DNA from: Rhinopithecus roxellana
Lineage: Eukaryota > Chordata > Mammalia > Primates > Cercopithecidae
Length of the DNA: 64,000 nt
Assembly (NCBI RefSeq): GCF_007565055.1
Contig: NC_044566.1
Span: 59,131,332-59,195,331 of the forward strand
Direction: 5' to 3'
The translations under genes and the position numbers were made by a program. Positions 12,580 through 21,740 of the stretch are shown in pieces (position 1 is the stretch's first letter; every line of letters begins with the position of its first letter). The notes beneath the pieces are model-generated. The model saw nothing but the letters and a program-made list of their open reading frames with translations, did no database searches and was not told the DNA's origin.

Positions 12580-12724
12580 TTAAGTAATATCAGACATTTT
12601 TATTTTAAATGGTACTTGCAAAATAATGTATAAAAATAATTACAACAAATATATTATTAGCAATGAATGACCACTACTGAAGTGATATAGAAAATATAGT
12701 ATTTTCTCTTATGGAAGGTAAATG

Positions 12725-13558
12725 CAGTTGACCCTTTGATATAGTTTGGCTCTGCGTCCCCACCCAAAACTTATGTCGAATTGTAATTCCCAGTGTTGGG
12801 GGGGACTTCGTGGGAAGTGATTGAATCATGGGGGTGGATTTCCCCCTTGCTGTTCTCATGGTAGTGAGTGAGTTCTCATGAGATCTAGTTGTTTAAAAGT
12901 GTGTAGCACTTCCCCCTTCACTATCTTTCTCCTCTCCACCATGGTAAGACGTGCTTGTTTCTCCTTTGCCTCTTGCCATAATTGTAAGTTTCCTGAGGCC
13001 TCCCAGCCATGCTTCCTGTACAGTCTGTGGAACTGTGAGTCAATTAAACCTCTTCTCTTCGTAAATTAGCCAGTCTTGGGTAGTTCTTGAACAACGCAGG
13101 AGTTAGGGGGACCAGGTCCTCCTGCTCCCCGGACCTACAGTCAAAAATCCAAGTATAACTTTTGACTCCCCAGAAATTTAACTACTAATAGCTTATTGTT
13201 AACTGGAAGCCTTATCAATAATATAAACTGTTGGTTAACACATGTTTTGTTATGTTGCATGTATTATATATTATATTCTTTCAATAAAGCAAGTTAGAGA
13301 AAATATATTCACTATTCATTAAGTGCAAGTGGACCATCACAAAGGTCTTCATTCTCATTGTCTTCACGTTGAATAGGCTGATAAGAAGGAAGAAGAAAAG
13401 AGGGTTGGTCTTGCTGTCTCGGAGGTGGCAGAGGCAGAAGAAGTAGAGAAGGTGGAAAGGGAGGCAGGCACAGTCAGTGTAGCGTTTTTTTTTTAAAAAA
13501 ATATCCACATATAAGTGGACCCACGCTGTTCAAGCCTATATTGTTCAAGGATCAACTA
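12725..13558. mobile_element. Tigger-type (Tc1/mariner) DNA transposon, interrupted by an LTR
   Basis: The left terminus cagttgaccctt (12725-12736) and the right terminus (ttgttcaaggatcaactat, ending about 13558) are imperfect inverted repeats. Internal sequence such as aacttttgactcccc and ttgttaactggaagcc belongs to a common primate Tigger/MER44-like family. The left terminus is cut by the LTR at 12737-13085 and resumes at cttgaacaacgcagg. No transposase frame is intact. The exact family name is uncertain. Confidence 0.65.
12737..13085 (+). mobile_element. MaLR LTR (MST/THE1-like) nested in the Tigger-type element
   Basis: It starts TGATATAGTTTGGCTCTG and contains gaatcatgggggtggattt, agttctcatgagatctag and the aattaaacctcttctcttcg segment. 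It stops near gggtagt, short of the usual LTR 3' terminus, so the last few dozen bases are missing. Same orientation and family group as the LTR at 12196, but the sequences differ clearly, so they are separate insertions rather than a proviral pair. Confidence 0.85.
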
Positions 13559-13869
13559 TATGTCCTTCTGTATAGACTGAAGGAAAATGTATATTAAACA
13601 ATAAAAGTAATTTCCATTGCCCCAGATACTCTTAAAACTAATAACTCTCATTTATTAACCATGTTATCACAAGGCACTAACAGGAAGACACTTAAAGTTT
13701 TAAAAAGTTGAACTCCTAACCTCAAGTGATCCACCCACCTTGGCCTCCCAAAGACTGGATTTAAAGATGGATGGTAAACATTTGAGTCTTGGTTCCGCAA
13801 CTTATTAGCTGATAATTTTGATCAAATCATTTAAATTTTCTGAAATTGTTTTCCTGCCACTTTTGTTTT
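13559..13869. other. Non-coding, with a small Alu remnant
   Basis: About 13709-13752 reads gaactcctaacctcaagtga and ttggcctcccaaag, a fragment of antisense Alu. The rest is unassigned. Confidence 0.5.
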
Positions 13870-14192
13870 TTCTTTTTTTCTTTTTTCTTTTTTTTTTTTT
13901 TGAGACGGAGTCTCGCTCTGTCACCCAGGCTGGGCTGGAGTGCAGTGGCCGGATCTCAGCTCACTGCAAGCTCCGCCTCCCGGGCTTATGCCATTCTCCT
14001 GCCTCAGCCTCCCGAGTAGCTGGGACTACAGGCGCCCGCTACCTCGCCCAGCTAGTTTTTTGTATTTTTTTTTTTATAGAGACGGGGTTTCACCGTGTTA
14101 GCCAGGCTGGTCTCGATTTCCTGACCTCGTGATCCGCCCGTCTGGGCCTCCCAAAGTGCTGGGATTACAGGCTTGAGCCACCGCGCCCGTCC
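13870..14192 (-). mobile_element. AluY of Old World monkey type, antisense
   Basis: Full-length antisense Alu after an interrupted T tract. It carries gtggccggatctcag, ctacctcgcccagctagttt and aggcttgagccaccgcg, the combination I associate with the AluYR lineage. A flanking repeat of about ttttgtttt lies at 13861 and 14194. Confidence 0.92.
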
Positions 14193-14744
14193 TTTTGTTT
14201 TGTTTTTCTAAGGAGTAGCGGTTGACCTCATGTGCTAGTTATATTAAATAATGCTTACAAGACGCATTATCCTGGGTAGTGCTAAACTAGAGCAAGGTCT
14301 TATTAAAGATGAAATTCCTAAATAAAATGCCATACCTACACAGATTAATTAACAAGGTGGGAGGTAGTACTGAGATATCTCCAAAAGACTTTCCTCTAGA
14401 ATGTGGAACAAATGCTGCCTGCCTTTAGAGATGCCAAAGGTTTGTTCAATACGTATTTGTGGAATAAATATAATTGGAGTGGAGGGTTACCCCATGGAAG
14501 GCGACAAGGGTCCCAGCCCCTTCCAACTGTCCACACCAGTAAATATACTTAATCAGCCTTGATTTATGTCAGCAGTTGGAACACAATTAGGGCCACCAGG
14601 AGAAACCCGTGTCACTCTAGGAATAAAGATCTTTGTTGAATAAATATATTTTTATCCATGCAAGTGGGAAATGTACTTGCTCCATATGCGGATTTTCCCT
14701 AAACTTTCCTATTATTTACAAAATCTTTCATTTTGATGACACTT
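14193..14744. other. Unique non-coding sequence, nothing recognised
   Basis: No repeat or exon signature recognised. Confidence 0.45.
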
Positions 14745-14935
14745 TAATTATAAAACACTCTCATATATAATTTAACTATGAGCAGGGTAGGTAGAACAAA
14801 GAGTTCTTTGCTGCATTTGACAGATAAGGAAACCTATGTTTAGGGAGATTAAATAGCTTCTATCTCTCCTACACCTTATCATTCCCAGAGCTGAGATGTG
14901 AATCCTATTCTCGTACCTCCCACATCCAGTGCTAG
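14745..14935 (-). mobile_element. MIR, antisense (diverged)
   Basis: The gacagataaggaaacctatg segment and the downstream cagagctgagatgtgaatcc keep reversed MIR order. Confidence 0.6.
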
Positions 14936-15064
14936 TTTATAATACTCATTAGTGACTTCTTGCTGTTTAGCATGAGGCTATTCAGAATTTGGCTGGACTG
15001 GAATCTCATGAGAATTGCAGAAATGGTTTAGGCAAACAACAACAACAATAGCAATTAAAATTTA

Positions 15065-15300
15065 ATGAATGCTCATTATATGCCAGGCACCATTCTAAAT
15101 ATTTTGCATGTATTATTGCATTTGATCCTTGCCAAAAACCCTATGAGGTAAGCGTTATTATAATCCCCATTTTATAGATACTGAGGCTGAGGAACTCAGA
15201 AAATGGGTAACTTACGGAGATTACACAGCTAGTAGGTGCGGAGCCATGGTATGAACCTAGTTGGCTACCTCCTCTGTCTGTGCCATCAGCCACTTCCCTG
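15065..15300 (-). mobile_element. MIR, antisense
   Basis: A near full-length MIR in reverse: atgctcattatatgccaggc, accctatgaggtaagcg, ccccattttatagatactga, gattacacagctagtagg and gtatgaacctagttgg. Confidence 0.85.
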
Positions 15301-15401
15301 TACTGCCTATGGGAGCTGGGGACTGGCTTTCACTGCTCTTCAGATGATGTGTTCATTGACCTTAAGAAGCTCAGTAACAACGGGAGAATGCTTCACAGTG
15401 T

Positions 15402-15979
15402 ATGTTTGAGGTCTCAAACTACTCTATGTATACTAAGACAGTCATAACAAATTACCTAAATCGATATGCTAATGCGAGGTTGTGTGGTAAGCCAAGCTAC
15501 TTACTCAACCTTTATAAAACAGACAGGCTGAAGGATGGCATAAGTGATGTCAAGATGATTTCAATCACTGGAAACGTCTTCAATCCAATGGCCTGTGAAT
15601 GCCATCAGAAATTTGTAAGACACTTCCCCAAGGTCTCCCATATGGTAAGGTTCCCCAAAGTGTACATGAAAATATAGAAAGGAATTGTGATATTTGTAAA
15701 GTTGATGACTATGATATGACATTCAGCCTGAAGATTCAAAGCATTTACCAGTCTACATCAGGAAAATGTGAAACACAGCCAAAGTTATTAATTGGCAATG
15801 CAGAGTTTACAGCTAACACTAAATTTTGCTTCCAAGAAAGTGTGGAGCCTGATGCTTTTTTAATTAACAGAACAAAACCCAAAAAGCAATCAAAATTGTT
15901 AGCATTCAAAGACTGGCAGATTCAGAGCGTGGCAATGGGATACACCGATAGACCAGTCAGGGCAGGCACAGATTGGTGA
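15402..15979 (+). pseudogene. Unidentified broken ORF pair, possible pseudogene fragment
   Basis: Two overlapping plus-strand frames look like one sequence split by a frameshift. The first (15402-15677, 91 residues) has Cys at LCGKPSY and MACECHQKF. The second (15599-15979, 126 residues) carries NCDICKVDDYDMTFSLKIQ and later GKCETQ, KFCFQESVEPDAFL and LLAFKDWQIQ. The likely shift is at about 15620-15677. Codon use is mixed and protein-like, and no repeat family is recognised. I do not recognise the protein. There is no good splice context, and no poly-A tail was seen, so this could be a relic of a gene, a fragment of a retroposed gene, an unrecognised transposon, or chance. Downstream ORFs at 16060-16425 and 16283-16471 look random. 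Confidence 0.4.
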
Positions 15980-16629
15980 CTGTGATCCAAGGACCCAGCT
16001 TGAAAAGTCAGCTTCTCCAGAACTTTCAGCAACACTTTTAAAATGAGGAAATAAATAATATGAGATTGCATTTCACAATCTCCAACAACATGTCTCTGAA
16101 ATGGAGCCTGAAGGATACACTAAAGGAAGAGTTGCTACACCCCATCTCTCCTGGGAAGGGAACATGCAGGGAGAGAGTTGCAAGAGCTCTTCACCCTTCT
16201 ACCCTGCAGCAAAGGAAAATGGGTCTCCTCAAGGAAGGCATTTCCCCACAGCAAAGCTGCAAGCAACATGAAATAATGCACTATGACTATGGGCTCTTGG
16301 CGAAGGGTTCCTGGCCTGGTACAGTTAGAAATTGGGTTCTATTCTCAAGCAAAGGCTTCCAGCAAAAAAAATACCATAGCAAGCAGACCGTGGAATGTGC
16401 TTCTTCACTCTTCTCTAGGGGTTGATGGCACAGAATCAGAGTTGAACATGGGAGGGAAGTGGAAGGGATAAAAATGTAATGGAATTGCAGAGTTGTTGGC
16501 ATTCAGATGTGTAGGTGGTGGGCAGCAAGTCCTGCTTATTGCCTGTGGTTGTGAGAGGCAATGGTGATGGTTCTTATTACATAGCAGTAAGGGAAGGAGA
16601 AAAATATATGTATTTTTTTCATTTGTCAA
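15980..16629. other. Unassigned sequence downstream of the broken ORF
   Basis: It has several overlapping ORFs on both strands (up to 121 residues) with no family resemblance. A 3' UTR of the putative pseudogene is possible but unsupported. Confidence 0.35.
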
Positions 16630-16860
16630 AGTCATTTATCACAGGATTATTTGTAATTTTAGAAATTTGGAGAAAAATGTCCAAAATTGTGAAAGCTTTA
16701 AAATAAATTATAGTGTGTTTATCCCACAGAATTTTAGATATTCATTAAAAACTATATTTTAAAAGAAAATACATTGGAAAAATGCTCACAATCTACTGCT
16801 TAGTGAAAGAAATGAAAAACTTGGTATAAAAACTCTTCCAAGTTTTTTTAATATGCAAAG
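16630..16860 (+). mobile_element. L1M 3' fragment, plus orientation (diverged)
   Basis: The order atttgtaattttagaaattt, ggagaaaaatgtcc, aataaattatagtgtg, gatattcattaaaaactat, tggaaaaatgctcac and ttagtgaaagaaatg matches the end of old L1 elements. Confidence 0.65.
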
Positions 16861-17129
16861 AAAAAACTAAAAAGGCCAATTTTCAAATGTTATCAGCTCT
16901 CTTTTTGGTAATATTACAGGTACTTTTAATGTTTCTATTATAATTTTTATGTGTTTAAAAAACTATAATTATCAGTATGTATTACCTCTATGTTTAAAAT
17001 TAATAAACATTATATAAGAAGAGAGTGATAATTAATGAAAATGAAGCAATATCAGCATAAACATTCTTAAAATTTTCACTTATCCTGAGGAGGATCCTAG
17101 TGGTAACCAGTCATTTAAAACTATAGGAA

Positions 17130-17765
17130 TAGTCATTCAGTCAGTAAATGATCCTACTCCTACCATGTGCTGTTCACTGAAAAAGGTACAAGGGGTTGAG
17201 AAATAAAAGTCCTGTACTAGTCCTAGTTGGAGGAACTCAGGACTGCAGGGACAACTGAGAAGAAACAGGTAAGGACACTTAGCTGTGGCTCTTTGATAAG
17301 TGCTCCTCTGGCAGTATCCCCAAAGCACATCATAAATACAGTGGAAGAGGAACCCATCCAGCCACTGGGATTTGTAGAAGGATCAGGGAGAAGGTGATAT
17401 GTGAGTGCATCTGAGTTGAATCTCGAAGGATGAGTGAAGAAGAAAAAAATTAGAGTAAGGGCATTCAAGCACAGCTGATATATAAAGACGTAGAGTGCAG
17501 TGCAAGCAAGGGCTTTCAAATGGGACTCTTTTTATGCTGAAATTCAGGGAAGGGAAAGAGAAAACTTGAACTGAATTGGTTACTCGGGAGATAGAGAGGT
17601 GGGGAAAGATTGAAGCAACATAGGATGTATGGAGGAGTTTCAGATGTCTTCTAGATTTCTCTCTCAGTCACTAGATGGGTGGTAGCGCCAGGTGGCTCAC
17701 ATAGGAAATAGAGATGAAAGAGCAGGTTTGGAAGGAAAGTTTTGGAGATACCCATCAGGAAGGTA
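17130..17765 (-). mobile_element. L2 LINE fragments, antisense
   Basis: Reversed L2 text from gtcattcagtcagtaaatg and taccatgtgctgttcactg through agggcattcaagcacagctg, and a second part about 17640-17765 (gtttggaaggaaagttttgg, atacccatcagg). Divergence is high and boundaries are approximate. Confidence 0.6.
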
Positions 17766-17784
17766 AACAATACATGGCCCTAGA

Positions 17785-18060
17785 GTAGAATCATTCATTT
17801 ATTCTATAAGTATTTACTGACCATAACTGTCTGCGACTGTTTTAGGCACTGAGGATGCACAGCAAGTAAGACAGACAGAGCCTCAGTTCTTAGGGAGCTC
17901 ACAGTCTGCCTGGGAGACTGACCACAAACAAACAAACACAATGTCTAGAAGTGGAAGTGCTATCAGGAAAACTAAACTGGATGTCGTGAGAAGGAGCTAT
18001 TTCGGTTGGGTGTCAGGGATGGCTTCTTGAAAGGGCTCAGGATAGATTTGGGCTAGGACA
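17785..18060 (-). mobile_element. L2 LINE 3' end, antisense
   Basis: Clear reversed L2 3' end: ttcatttattctataagtat, gttttaggcactgaggatgc, cttagggagctcacagtctg and a later ggatggcttcttgaaaggg. Confidence 0.8.
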
Positions 18061-18064
18061 GTAA

Positions 18065-18240
18065 TGTAATGATGATAGTATTGTTGTTGGGAGCATAGGC
18101 TAGGTCCTTTCTATGTGCCAAATGGATTATTTCATTTAATCCACACTGCAATCGTCTAGGGAGGTACTATTGAGAGGCAGAAACATATGCAGAATCAAAC
18201 GGGACGCTGCCTTTAGCCACATTCTTAACCACATGTACTG
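18065..18240 (-). mobile_element. MIR, antisense (diverged)
   Basis: The tctatgtgccaaatggatta and cgtctagggaggtactatt segments follow reversed MIR order. Confidence 0.55.
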
Positions 18241-18379
18241 TCTATCTATAGCCCGTCAGGCCTTAAGAAGGACCATGTGAGGCCAGTCTGTGAAAAGGAG
18301 GAACCCAGGGGAGGGTGTCGCCTGACAGCCACGAGACAAGCCTGTGTCAGAGGAAGGAAATGGGCTGCAGTGTCCAATG

Positions 18380-18500
18380 GTCCGTGCACCCTGGAAGGGA
18401 CAGCAATAACTGGAACACGTCGTTAGATTTAGCAACGAGATGATTATTGGTGACCTTGGCAAGATCATGTTCACTGAGGAAGGGAGGAAGCCCAGATTGC
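18380..18500 (-). mobile_element. L2 ORF-region fragment, antisense
   Basis: tagatttagcaacgagatga and attggtgaccttggcaagat correspond to a characteristic reversed L2 coding segment. It may extend further right in diverged form. Confidence 0.55.
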
Positions 18501-18889
18501 AGTGTTGACAAGCAAAGACTTCTCTTCCCAGGGACACAGGGTAGAGGCAGTGGGCTTTAGGATAGCTGCTGTTGTTTTAGTTTTGGTTTGCTTAAAAGCA
18601 GGGTGAGACTGGAGGGTGGAGCCTATGGAGAGTGAGAGATTGAGGGTCTGTGAAGGAGAGGAAATAACCAATGTAGCAAAGTCCCTGTTGGGATAAGAAG
18701 GGAAAGGAAGCCCAACACATGTGAGGGATGTGGTCTCGGGCTGGAAGAGCAATACTTCTTCCACTGAGATGGAAGGGAAGAGTCTAAGCAAGAAGGGAGG
18801 TAGGGCTAGGGGGTTACCTGAGTTCTTTTCTCTGAAGTAGGTGATATTTTCATCTGGTGAAGGCCCCAGAGGGGATTCTACCTAAGGTT
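18501..18889. other. Unassigned, purine-rich non-coding sequence
   Basis: G/A-rich on the plus strand. Minus-strand ORFs here (18256-18537, 18471-18791) are consequences of the composition. Confidence 0.4.
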
Positions 18890-19275
18890 CAGCTTTAAAA
18901 CAGATCTTGAGGAGAATGAGAGCGGATGCTGTACAAATGACTCCAAGTACCCCTGAGGTTCCTATTGAGGTTGGAACACTGGCATTTGTGGCAGCTCCAT
19001 CTGCACAGCTGTGTGGTTTCTTCCAACAAGGCCAGCAGCCGGGGCTGGCAAAGAGCTGGGCCATGCTGGGTGGCACACACTGCTCAGCCGGCAGCTGTTC
19101 CAGGCAGATCATTTCCGTCTTTCATCTGGGCTTCTCTTGGACAGTCCTCAATTCATGGGCCATCCGACAGCCAGAACTAAACAAATGTGCAATGCCAGAA
19201 TTTAGTCTTCACATTAGTCATTTAAGGAAAACCCCTAATCAATGGCATCTGAATATAAAATACGTGCTAGAATAG
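18890..19275. other. Repeat-free, high-complexity block about 2 kb upstream of the CpG island
   Basis: GC content rises locally and no transposon is visible. Open frames exist in several registers at once (for example 18907-19275 on plus and 18882-19112 on minus), which suggests composition rather than coding. It contains E-box-type CAGCTG sites (in tgcacagctgtgtgg and ccggcagctgttcc). It could be a regulatory element. No function is shown. Confidence 0.4.
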
Positions 19276-20940
19276 AAAGTAGTAGGGACCCACGCTCTTG
19301 AGAGCTAAATAATCACTAAAATAGCTAGAATGGTTATGTTCTGTTCCCGCTTATATAATGTTAAAACTGCTGCCTCTGTTTGATTCAATAAGGAGTCCCT
19401 TCTATAAGTCAAATACACAGCTTTCCTGGGAATGTAATTGTTAAACATTTTGTTGTTACACTGTATAGCAGCCACTTTTAGATAACAGGAGTCTTGTTCT
19501 TTGCAGAGCATTTTGTTACCTCTACATGCATACAAAGCAGAGGATGGAATCAAAAGGGTATTTGGCTTGGGTCCAGAAAGCAATCTGGATTAGTCTATAT
19601 AACTGGCTGTCACAGTTTCAAGTCCATTTCTGATCCATGACTTATTGCTTCATAACTGACTACTTCAAAGGTTTACCAGGATGCTACAAAAAAAAAAAGA
19701 AGGATCTCATTACTTTCTAGCTCATTCTGAGGTATGTTTCACTAGTTAACATTTTTAAATATGTAAAGTAACAAAATAAGACAATAAAGACTATTTCGTA
19801 CCATCGTCCCTGTCATTCCCATTTTCTACCAACAAGATAAACTGATGGAGGGAATATTTGCTAGAAGTGTAGCAGAAGTGTAGAGGGAATACTTTAGCTA
19901 GAAGTTAGTTTCCATCCCCTAAGGCAGTAGCAATTTATATAATAGAGGAAGGACTGAATACTTCTAATTTTCAAACTTCCTGTGGAGCACCTGAAATTAA
20001 AATGAATATCTGATTAAATTTTGGTTCTTATTTGGCAGCCTGGTACAAAGACATTTAAAAAGAAATGAGATTCAAGCAATTTTGCAGATTCAAGAATTCA
20101 GAAATTCCTTTTGAAAAATTTGTTCCCCTCCCCAAACCTGAGGTGTAGGGCATTAATCACATCTCTGAATTAGTTAAATGTTGTCACAGTTACTTTCTTG
20201 GAAGACCTCAAAGCACTTCAGAAACAAAACTTTGTGAATTGCAGGACACCCTGAGGCCTGAGATAGTATTGTCTTCTCCTTATGAATGAGTTGAAGCCCA
20301 GGAATTGGACTTGGACTTCAGTGATGATGTATTTCTTAAAGAGCCAATACACTTCCTTCTTTCCTTCAGGAATCAGAGTTAATTTCTAACTACAAGCCTA
20401 CTTTACATTTTTGGCTAAAATACCTTAAAATTCTTCTATTTTCGTATTTCACTTCTTCATAATACCTACTTCTTTAACTGCATACAGATTGTAATGCTTT
20501 CTCAAAGTATGTAAATCTATTTTAGGTAGGTTCCTCATGGTTTGACCTTAATATTTTAAAGTTATTTTCCTCCTCATAATGGCTACGCAATGGAAATAAT
20601 ATTTTGACTCTTCAAACCATATTAATTTGATTGTAGTTTGCAGTCAGATAATTATTTCATTGAAGAAATCAGAAAGGATTAACATAATGTTCAGTTTACC
20701 AATATTGAACATCAAAAGAATGTCAGCCAAACCGAGTAGCTGACTTCAAGTGACTTGAATTCAGGGAAACTGGGATGAGTTATGCTCTCACTGTGGCATA
20801 TATAAATTTTTGTTGTTGTTGTAGTTGTGAAGGTGGTAGTTTCTGAAACTGAAAAATAAAGGAAAGTATCAAGAAATAGGAGGAATATGGTCCAGCCCCT
20901 GATTTCTGGGTAAAACTGGAAAAAAGCTGGAAGCTCCTTG
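19276..20940. other. Upstream flank of the promoter, nothing recognised
   Basis: AT-rich unique sequence with a TTG tract at 20809-20824. No repeats or exons were recognised over 1.6 kb, which is long for this window. Confidence 0.5.
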
Positions 20941-21030
20941 AGTGGGGGGCCGTGGGGACCAGGCTGTCAGGTTGGGCGAGGGAGGGAAAGGGAAGCGCGC
21001 TCCTGGAAGGAGTGGGGCGCGAGGCAGCCA

Positions 21031-21055
21031 GGGGGAGGGCAGGGGAGGGAGGGGA
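21031..21055 (+). promoter_or_regulatory. Potential G-quadruplex in the promoter
   Basis: Five G runs of 3-5 bases separated by one or two bases (GGGGGAGGGCAGGGGAGGG and on) satisfy the usual G3+N1-7 pattern. They lie upstream of the likely start region. Formation in cells is not shown. Confidence 0.55.
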
Positions 21056-21214
21056 GTGGAGGAGCGCCCAACGGAGGGGAGGAGGGGAGGAGAAGGAAAG
21101 TGGGAAAGGAGTAGAGGAGTTGGCGAGCGCAGAGGTTAACCTAGCGCGGCGCTCCTGGTGGCCAGGCATCCCGGTCCTCGCGCGTGGCGCAGCCTCCCAG
21201 CGCCGGACTGACCC

Positions 21215-21289
21215 ATGTCGTGCCCGCATTGGGTCCCGGGACCCCGGCGGGAGTGCCGCGTCCGTCCTCTCCAGTCGCCGGGAGTCTGA
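21215..21289 (+). other. Upstream ORF 1 (24 codons)
   Basis: ATG at 21215 in context acccATGt, with a TGA at 21287-21289. It ends 62 bases before the main ATG and would precede it if transcription starts upstream of 21215. The start context is moderate. It is relevant only as a possible translational regulator. Confidence 0.5.
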
Positions 21290-21334
21290 GTCGCGGGCCA
21301 CGCGGGAGTGGCGGTGCCGAGCCCGCCGGTCGTT

Positions 21335-21355
21335 ATGAGGACGGATCTAAAATGA
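21335..21355 (+). other. Upstream ORF 2 (6 codons) overlapping the main ATG
   Basis: ATG at 21335 encodes MRTDLK and stops at TGA 21353-21355. The stop overlaps the main start codon in the four bases ATGA (21352-21355). Such an arrangement could couple termination to reinitiation or dampen translation. The uORF start has T at -3 and A at +4, a weak context that would allow leaky scanning. Confidence 0.6.
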
Positions 21356-21475
21356 CCAGCAAACGGAAACCTTGCCAAACGCGGCTCAGGAGATCCATCA
21401 GTGAGCAGTTGCGGGACTCCACGGCCAGAGCCTGGGATCTGCTGTGGAAGAACGTCCGGGAGAGGCGGCTGGCAG
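21352..21475 (+). CDS. STARD13: Alternative first coding exon of a DLC-family RhoGAP, probably STARD13
   Basis: This 124-base segment encodes 41 residues starting MTSKRKPCQTRLRRS and ending VRERRLA, plus one base of a split codon, followed by a donor (CAG/gtcagt). The peptide is rich in Arg and Lys, with an SISEQLRDSTARAWDLLW core that could form an amphipathic helix. From memory of the family it resembles an alternative N-terminus spliced to the common exon that begins E-IEAKEACDWL, which opens the SAM domain ahead of RhoGAP and START domains. The phase-1 end (G plus two bases giving Glu) fits that join. These proteins stimulate GTP hydrolysis by RhoA-type GTPases and act at focal adhesions and membranes. 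ATG 21352 has A at -3 and A at +4. The frame is open upstream to at least 21184 but without an in-frame ATG there. STARD13 is favoured over DLC1, but that choice is from memory. No second exon is seen in the window. Confidence 0.6.
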
Positions 21476-21481
21476 GTCAGT
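21476..21481 (+). other. 5' splice site of the first exon
   Basis: CAG followed by gtcagt matches the vertebrate donor consensus well. It defines the end of the coding exon and leaves phase 1. Confidence 0.7.
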
Positions 21482-21740
21482 GCCCTGGAGACGCCGGGAC
21501 CCACTGGGGCTGGGGAGGCGCTGACCGCGTAGCCCTCCTGGGCCCGCCGCCCTCCTCTGCCCTGGGCTCCCGGGCATGAGTTTCAGAGCCCAAGGCCCGG
21601 GCGAGCGGGCTGCGGGCACCACCCTCCCTGGGCCGGGCCCTGAGCGCCCGCCCGCCGCACCTCCCGGTGGGTGGGTGTGGGCTCCGTGCCGGACGCGCGT
21701 GCTGACAGGAGGGGCTGTCCCCGGGCGGCCTTTTCACCTA

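Larger units (their letters stand above)
20941..21740 (+). promoter_or_regulatory. CpG-island promoter of the DLC-family first exon
   Basis: GC content and CpG density rise sharply at about 20941 and fall by about 21740, against an AT-rich background on both sides. The 5' half is a G/A-rich tract with GGGCG-like and GGGAGG-like boxes. The 3' half is dense in CpG (for example gcgcggcgctcc, tcctcgcgcgtggcgc, ccgccggtcgtt). No TATA box is evident, which fits a dispersed CpG-island promoter. The start site cannot be placed, but the 5' UTR probably begins between about 21130 and 21300. The island covers the coding exon and the first 260 bases of the intron. Confidence 0.85.

Noticed and set aside
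16060..16425. 121-residue ORF downstream of the broken ORF pair
   Set aside because: It overlaps other open frames on both strands, and has no conserved motif.
20780..21301. Minus-strand ORF of 173 residues across the promoter
   Set aside because: It arises from GC-rich and purine-rich composition opposite the promoter. It has low complexity (Ser/Pro/Leu runs) and no family resemblance.
21184..21351. In-frame N-terminal extension of the first exon
   Set aside because: The codon at 21184 is GTG, not ATG. No in-frame ATG precedes 21352 in this open stretch, so the ATG at 21352 is taken as the start.
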